DNA of 64,000 nucleotides from JAWPMT01 sp965267435 (GTDB lineage: Bacteria > Bacteroidota > Bacteroidia > Cytophagales > Cyclobacteriaceae). Of the stretch, positions 54,201-63,200 are shown piece after piece. Numbering within the stretch: the first letter of the stretch is position 1; every line of letters begins with the position of its first letter. The position numbers were made by a program, and so were the translations under genes. The notes beneath the pieces are model-generated. The model did not search any database. It saw nothing but the letters and a program-made list of their open reading frames with translations, and had not been told where the DNA came from. Location of the stretch: assembly GCA_965267435.1 (NCBI GenBank), contig OZ253960.1:1302001-1366000 (forward strand). The letters run 5' to 3'.

Positions 54201-57200
54201 ACGTAGCCTATTCTCAGTACGTGGATATCGTCCATAACAACATCCTGGCCAGCAGTACTCAGGCCCTCAATGCCCGTGCGATCTATGCTTTTTCCGGCTC
54301 AAACTGCAGACTGATCAATAACTCGTTCTATGCTGGGAATTTTGGTTACGTCATGTACGTGACCAGCGGCTTCTTTACAGAATCGGACTACAACAACCTC
54401 TATGCTGAAGGAGCTTTTCGCGCCTACTATGGCACAGTGATCGACGAAGACCTAGACGCTTTGAGGGCCATTAGTGGCAAGGAAGCCAATTCCCTGTCGG
54501 TAGACCCTCGCTATGTGAGTGATACAGATCTACACGTCAAGGAGGTACAACTCAACGATGCCGGCACACCACTTACCAGCGTTACGACGGACTTTGACGG
54601 TGAGTCACGCAGCACGGAAAATCCTGACATCGGAGCGGACGAGTTTCAACCTCCAGCGGCCGATGCCGGTATACTTGCCCTCACAAAACCTGCAAAGCCT
54701 TTTGCATTTGGCGTGCAGGAGGTGTCCGTCGTACTGAGAAACCACGGTCTAGATACCCTCACCGAGGCGACGATCCAGTGGACAGTGAATGGCGTAGCAC
54801 AACCCGATGTCCCATGGACGGACATGCTGCCTTCCACAGACACCATCAGCGTACCGCTCGGCAGCTTCACTTTCGATCCTGGCACGGGTTACACAGCAAA
54901 GTTTTGGACGATCAACCCCAATGGCGTCGCGGACATCGAAGCCAGTAATGACACACTGCTCGTGACCGACATCTACACAGCACTGGATGGTGAGTATACT
55001 ATCGGGGGCGCAAATCCTGATTTTGTATCCTTTCAGGAAGCCGCTGACGCGCTGAGCCTTGGTGGCATAGATGGTGATGTGCAGTTCACCGTCAGAGACG
55101 GCGTGTACGACGAACAGGTGATTATTCCCGAAATACAAAGATCAGACAGCTCTTACCTGATCACATTCCAATCGGAATCAGAGGACAGCACCGCAGTCAC
55201 GTTGACCTATTCCGGTGATAAGCGCTATAGCAACTACACCCTCCTATTGGATGGGGTAGACGGCATCCTATTCAAGCAGATGACCATTGCTTCAGGGAAC
55301 AACGTCTATGGAAGGGTGGTCGAATGGCGCAATGATGCCACAAATACCACCTTTGACGGGATGGTGTTCTCCGGGGCGACGAACAATACTACCAGCACAA
55401 ATGCGGTAGTCCTCAACGCGACCAACAACAATAATCATGGATTGAGGGTATCAAATAGCCGCATTCTGCGAGGTAGCTTCGGGGCGTATATCCGAGGTCG
55501 GAGTGTCAATGATCCCATGAATGAGGTTGTCTTCGAAAACAATGAATTCAGTGACCAATACTACATGGGTCTGTACTTGCAGTACCTTGAGAGGGCATCG
55601 GTAGAGAGTAATGTGATCACCACTACGAAGGTCTATACGAGCTATACCGGTATCTACTCGTACTACGGGGTCGATGGGGTATCGATTGTTGGCAATCGGG
55701 TGTTAGGTTCCGTGGGTACGAATGGTATCTTCCTGAACAGAACCACCGGCACGTCTTCGTCAAGGTCGCTCGTGGCCAATAACTTCATTCAAATCGGTGG
55801 AACAGGATCAGCGTTCGGAATCCGTGAGGACAGGGCCACCTACCTGAACATCTATTTCAATAGCATCAACATTACCAATTCTTCCACATCTGCCAACAAT
55901 GCTGGCATCTATTTGGATGAGGGATCAAATATTCTGCTCAGGAACAATATCGTCGTGTCAGAAAACGGCTATGTGATGAGGACCTACTTTACGGGCTTCT
56001 CCTCGGACTACAACAATCTTCTTACTCGTGGTGCGAATTTCGCGTACTACAACAATTCCATCTACAGTACATTCCAGAGCTGGCAAAACGTTACCTCCAG
56101 AGATAATAACTCTGTATCCACTGAGCCTTTCTTCAAATCCGACACTGACTTGCATGTCGAAAATTTCCTTCTTAACGGGGCGGGCACTGCGGTCTCTGAA
56201 GTCACATACGATATTGACGGCAATGCCAGGGCATTGACACCAGATATTGGGGCAGATGAATTCATACCGCCCACAGAAGACGCTAGTGTCGTGTCCTTCT
56301 ACGCGCCCGTCGAACCATTACAGCTCGGAATCAATGAGGTCGGAGTCCGTGTCTTCAACAATGCCTCTGCGGCCCTCAAGAGTGTGAAGCTAGAGTGGGA
56401 GGTCAACGGAGAGGTCCAGGAAATAGTGAACTGGACTGGCGACCTCGCCCCCGGTGAGAGTGACTCGGTGACTCTCGGCTTTTTTGACTTTCAGTTCGGC
56501 ACTCTTTACGATATCAAAGCCTGGTCCTCCGGTCCCAACGGACTCGCCGATCTGGTGCCCACAAACGATAGCATACAGTTCGAGGACATCTTCGTCGGTC
56601 TGAACGGTGAGTACATCATCGGAGGTCCCGGCGCGGATTTTCCGAATTTCTCCCAGGCAGCAGATGCGTTGAACGAACGGGGTGTAACAGGACCTGTCGT
56701 ATTCACCGTCAATGACGGCATCTACAATGAACAGATCCGCTTAGGCGAAATTCTGGGATCGTCGTCGGAGAACTCAATTACGTTCCGCTCAGCTTCACAA
56801 GACAGCACAAAGGTGACGATGAACGCAGAGGTAGTCAGTTCTCTGAATTATGTGGTTCTCCTTGATGGCACAGATCACGTCAGCTTTCAGGACATGACAC
56901 TTCGAGCCAGTAGTCCGTCGAATAACAATCAACTGGGCAGGGTCATTGTCATCCAAAATGAAGCGACGAACAACTCCTTCTCAGGTTTGGTAGTGCAAGG
57001 GGTGAGTTATGTGAGTACGTTTCGCACCAGCGAGCGATACCTCATTTACTCTCCGAGCAGCTTCGACGAAGGCAGTACCTTCGAAGGTATTCGGTTCATC
57101 AGTGGTAGTTATGGCCTTTACCTTCAAGGCACGAATGGAGAGCGAGAAAGTGGCACACAGATTACCAACTGCGTCTTTCAGGACCAGGACTATCGCGCCG

Positions 57201-60200
57201 TATACCTGATCTACCAGATAGCCCCTCGTATCAACAACAATGTCATCAATGCCATCGAGACGCGGGGCTTCTTCTACGGTCTGTACTTAAGAACCCTGGA
57301 AGATGACTTCGAGATCACCAAAAACCAGGTGAACATTGCGGAGGATGGGCATGGCATTTATGTTGACTACGCCGAGGGAAGCTCAGACGTTCATGGATCG
57401 GTCTTTAACAATTTCGTCAAGACCGGTGCCACTGACAACTCTTATGGCATTTACCTGGAAGATGTCCAGTACACCAAGGTTTATCACAACAGCGTCAATA
57501 TTACGACCACAGACCTCGGTGGGAGGGCCTTTTATGCCGACGGTGGATCGAATCTTAGCGTCCAAAACAATATCTGGGTCAACTCAGGAGGAGGCTACGC
57601 CATGTACACCAATTATCCATTTGGCTTTGCGACCACCGACTACAATGACTTGTATAGTACCGGTGCGAGGTTAGCCTACTGGTCTGGTGACCAGTCCTCG
57701 CTTGAAGCACTACAGTCAGCAAGCGGGCATGAGACAAACAGTATTTCAATTGATCCATCATTCGCGAGCACCACTGATCTGCACATCGACCAGGCTAACC
57801 TCGATGGAGCCGCGGTATTTGTGCCGGAGGTGACAGATGATATTGACGATCAAATCCGAAATGTTGGCGCACCGGATATCGGGGCTGACGAATTCGGCGC
57901 TGGATTGGCAACGAACGACATCGGGGTAGTAGCGTTCCTGAATCCCGAAAGTGGGTGTGACATGGACAGCCTACAAAATGTAACGGTGCGCGTGCAGAAC
58001 TTCGGAGTGGATACTATTTCCAACTTCACCATCACCTACGTCCTGAATGACACGATACAGGTTGACGAGGAAATCCAAAGCTGGGAATTGCCTGGCGGCA
58101 AGAATCGCGAATATTCATTTACAACACCTATTAACGTTCGTGAAAACGGTATTTATCTGCTCGACTTCTACACCGGCCTCGTCGACGACTCGGACACATC
58201 CAATGACAGCCTTCTCCGCGCCAGCTTCGAACACTATGTGCCTGTCATCGCTACGGTAACACCTGATACAGTCTTATGTCGTGGTGAGCAGATATTTCTT
58301 CACGCCACCGGAGGAGATTCTTATGAATGGAGAGTCCTTGGCTCTCCCAGTATTCTAGGCAGATACAACTCCTTCCGGGTGAGTCCCTCCAACACAACGA
58401 CATATACCGTTAAGGCGAAAAGCGACGAAGGCTGTTTCGCTTCCGACACGGTCACGGTTGATGTAAATCCCTCACCGGAACGTCCCGAGATTACTTTCGA
58501 CGGCAATGTATCGCCATGTAATGAGGACACCGTCACCCTTACCTCCAGCATTGCCGAGAACATCATCTGGTCGAACGGTGCTGCTACACAATCCATACAA
58601 GTCACAGATCCGGGCACTTACTTCGTGACACATCTGGACACGATCAATGGCTGTACAACTACCGAATCCATCACCCTGTCTTATGCGCGCCCGCCCTCTG
58701 TTCTTATCTCGAATAAAAACCTCTGTCCAGGAGAGTCGGCAACGCTCACTGTAACAAACGGCGTGGCCTTCAGCTGGTCCACGGGTGAAACCACCCAGTC
58801 CATTACCGTGACACCTGGCGACGACACTACCTATGAGGTCGTCATCCTCAATGATTTGGGTTGCGAGTACGTCCGGACCGCCACGGTATTTACTAAGCCT
58901 TTACAGCCAGATCCTCAAATCCTCAGCATCAGTGAGGACACGGAGGTTTGCAACGGCGGGAGCGTGCGCCTAACGGTTGACGCTGACGCATTGAATGTAT
59001 TTTGGAGTAATGGCAGGAGCGGCAACAGTATCACCGTATCGCCCAGTGTAAAAACTACCTACACCGCCACCGCCTCGAATGGGTCTTGTAGCTTGACTAC
59101 TGCCTCCGAATCTGTTACTGTCGACGTACTTCCTGCGCCAATACCACCTATTATCGTCGCAACTGGCTCAGCGTCTCTGTCATTCTGTGATACGGATTCC
59201 ATTTTTCTCACAGCCTCAGACGCCACGGACTCGTTGCTTTGGTCAACAGGAGACTCCACTCAGACGATTGTGGTTACTGAGCAAGGCGAATACTCCGTCA
59301 CGAGGATCAATGAGTTCGGTTGTACAGCCGAGGCGTTCATCACGCTCAGTGATCCTCCCATACCTTACATCACCGGCGAACAGACGGTGTGTGATGGGGA
59401 GTCCACTACACTCACAATTAACAATGGTGAATTCTACAGCTGGTCTACGGGCGACTCGACCAGAAGCATCACGGTATTTCCTGATTCCACTACTACATAC
59501 TACGCCAGTATCAAGGTCAGGGAAGGTTGTGAGTATCTCGACAGCATCACAGTTTCTCTGCGACCAGCTCCGGCGATTACAGGTATCAGCGCCGATACGA
59601 CCATCTGTGCTGGAAGTCCACTGGAACTCCAGGTGACGGGAACGGCTGAGGAGTTCCTTTGGTCCGAGGGGGGCTCTGGTAACACGATTCAGGTGGCTCC
59701 AATGGAGTCGACTACCTACAAGGTCACAGCCACCAATGGTTGCCTGGGAGAGAACTTTGATGACAAAGCTGAGGTAAGAGTCACCGTGCTGCCACTGCCT
59801 AATAAGTCTTTGATTAGCCCTGCGGGTGTCGTGACCATTTGTGATGGTGAGAGTGTGGAGCTTTTCTCCAGTTTCTCTGATTCGATTCTCTGGTCCACCG
59901 GAGAGATGACACCTACTATTGTTGTCTCTGAACCTGGGGTGTATTCGCTCTCGCGCTTCAATGCGTTCGAATGCTCCATTACTGACGAGGTAATAGTGGA
60001 GTTCGCTCCTGAAGTCACGATCACAACAGATGGATTCTCCACGCTGTGTAGAGGAGATGGTGTGACACTAACGGTGGAAAATGCAAGTTCGCAAACATGG
60101 TCTACCGCAGAAGGCACCCAAAGCATTTTTGTCTCACCCGACACCACCACTACTTACTATGTAGAGGGACTTAACCTGAATGGCTGTGAGTACCTTGACA

Positions 60201-63200
60201 GCCTGGTGATTTCCATTCTGGACCCCGTCCCTCCAGATAGTGTAGGACAAATGATCCCCGCCCAGGGCTCGGAAGGCGCATCTCTACCGCTTACCCTCTC
60301 ATGGTCTCCCGCTTTCAACGCCTCGCATTACGATATTTTCATCTGGCAGGACTCCACAGAAATCCCCGAATCGCCATTCATCGAGGATGTGGACCAGATT
60401 AGCACGATTATCGATCAAGGGCTCAGCTATGGGACTGTGTACAACTGGCAGATTGTCGCCAAGAATTCATGTCACACGACCCCAGGGCCTATCCAGCAGT
60501 TCACACTAAGAGAACTACCCGACCTGGTAGTGACTCGCGTTGCAGCTCCAAAGTCCGCCTTCTCCGGTAGCACCATTGACGTCACCTGGACGGTTGAAAA
60601 CATCGGCGAAGGCAATACGTCCGTCAAGGAATTGTGGAGCGACGCGATCTACCTGTCCGTCGACTCGACCTTGGGAGTTCTTGACACATATCTTGGAGGA
60701 GCCTCTAACCTGACGGCGCTCAATGCCGGACAGAGCTACGAAAATACAACTACGGTCACACTGCCGAAGGGTATCACACAGGAGTATTATATCCTCGTGG
60801 CGGCAGACCATTTCAAGCAAGTGCTAGAGACAGATGACAGCAACAATTCTGAACGAAACCGTCCTTCCATGCTCGTGGAGCTGACACCTCCCCCGGATTT
60901 GCAAGTCACGCAAATCGTCAGACCCACACAAGCATTTTCAGGCCAAACAGTGAACGTCAGTTGGACAGTTACCAACGTGGGGACTGGCCCAACCGAAGGC
61001 CAGTCCTGGCAAGACATTGTCTATCTATCGGAGGACTCCATCCTTCGGACTTCTTCCGCTTTCAGATTAGGAACATTTAAGCATCAAGGGGCTCTCGAAG
61101 TAGATGAAAGCTACACCTTGTCAAAGGAATTGGTCGTGCCCCAAGCGATATTCGGCAACTACTTCATCCATGTGGTTACTGATCAGCGAGATCAAATTTT
61201 CGAATTCGCCTTTGAGAACAACAATACCCTGAGAAGTGAAGGTATCGATGTAATCCTGGCTCCTCCGCCGGATCTTGTCGTGACGGACATCTCCGCACCC
61301 CCGAGCGCCAGCAATGGTGAGTCCATAACCATCGGATACACGGTCCAGAACCAGGGAGGGTCGTCCACTCCCAATATCAAGTGGACCGATCGTATCTACC
61401 TATCGGATTCAGTGGGCTTCGACGCGAGCAAAGCCAAGAGGATTGGCTCGACGGACGTGTCCTTGAGCCTGGGTCTCGATGAGCAGTATACACGGCTGAT
61501 AACTGTGCGTGTACCGACAGACCAGGAGGGGCTACGCTATCTGCATGTCCGTACGGATGTCTTAAACACCATCTTCGAATTCGAAAATGAAGATAATAAC
61601 GTCACCACCAGCGACCCATTCACTATCCTGGCCGCAGATTTGACAGTGACTTCCATTGCCATTCCACCTGAAGCGAATTCCGGAGATACGATACGGATCG
61701 ACTACACAGTCAAGAATGTGGGAGAGGGGACTGTGATCAAGGAAGACTGGAAGGATCGTATTGGTATCGACAAGAGTGCCATTTATGATCCCCTGGAAAT
61801 TGAGGAAATGGAGCTGTTAACCTACCGCACCACTAACCTCGCCAAGAATGACAGTATCACGATTTCTCGTGATGTGATCATTCCCAAGTCTGCTGACGGC
61901 CAGAACTTCATATACGTGGAGACCGACTTCGAGAATGAAATGCTCGAACCACAGGGAGACGTGCCCAATTACCTTGCGGAGCCCATCGACGTCACGATTT
62001 CGCCGTGGCCGGACCTTGAGGTAGTCGATATCAGCCTGCTGAGCGACACCGTCTATGCGGGCCTACCATTCTCACTATCAGCTACGATAACAAACGATGG
62101 TGCAGTGGATGTACAGGAGCATCGCTGGTCCGACTACATCTTCCTGTCAACTACGCCGCTGTTTGAGGACACGGTTACATTTCTCTACCAGGAGGAGCGA
62201 GAAGACCCTCTTTCGAAGGACGAATCGTACAGCTTCGAGTCGTCGCTAAAGGTAGAGGTCGAAATCCCTGCCGGTAGTTACTACCTACTGCTTTATCTGG
62301 ATTATGATAGCGCCGTATTTGAGCATGTAGATGACGCCAACAACCTTGTAGCATATGGACCTATCTCCCTACAGTCCTATCCTCCTGTGAACTTGCGAGC
62401 TGACTCGCTGCTGGTCGCCGATACGCTTGGTTCCGGGTTTGAAGAGATGCTGGAATGGTCAGTTACTAACGTTGGTGCCGCACCAACCCTCGCCGATACG
62501 TGGTTCGATGCGTTATACCTCTCAGAAGACAGCATCTGGCAGGGTCGGCAAGACCTCTTCCTTACGCAGTATCCGGTATTTGGACCGCTCGAAAATGGAG
62601 AGTCCTATGATCACATGGATGTATTCACAGCTCCCGATGGATTTGAAGGCGACTACTATCTCATCCTTGTGGCAGATTATTCGATCGAGGAAGAAAGTGG
62701 CTTGACCAGAGATAGTCTCCGAGAGAATAATTACGCGGTCAAACCCGTGCACATTGAGCTCTCACCATCGCCCAATCTTACGGTTGCCGATCTTACGGTA
62801 CCAGATCAGGGCTTCTCGGGACAGCCTCTTGAGATCAGTTGGACGGTTAACAACGATGGCAATGGCGCCACTGAAGACAATTGGTCAGACAGGGTTTACC
62901 TCTCTACCGACCTGGTTATCGACGAGGACGATGCCATTTTGACCACGGAGTTGCAGCAGATCGTGCTGGATACCGGTGAGACATACACAGTGACGCAATC
63001 TGTCACACTTCCGATCAACGCCTCCGGGAACTATATCCTTCTCTTGAAGACGGACTACAACGACCTCGCCTACGAGCATGAGGGTGAGGACGATAATGTG
63101 GCCAGTTCGCTGCTATCCGTCACGAGACCGTTACCAGCTGATCTCGTGGTGACGGAGGTCTCGGTACCAACTGAGGCCATCGCAGGCGAAGACGTTCTCA

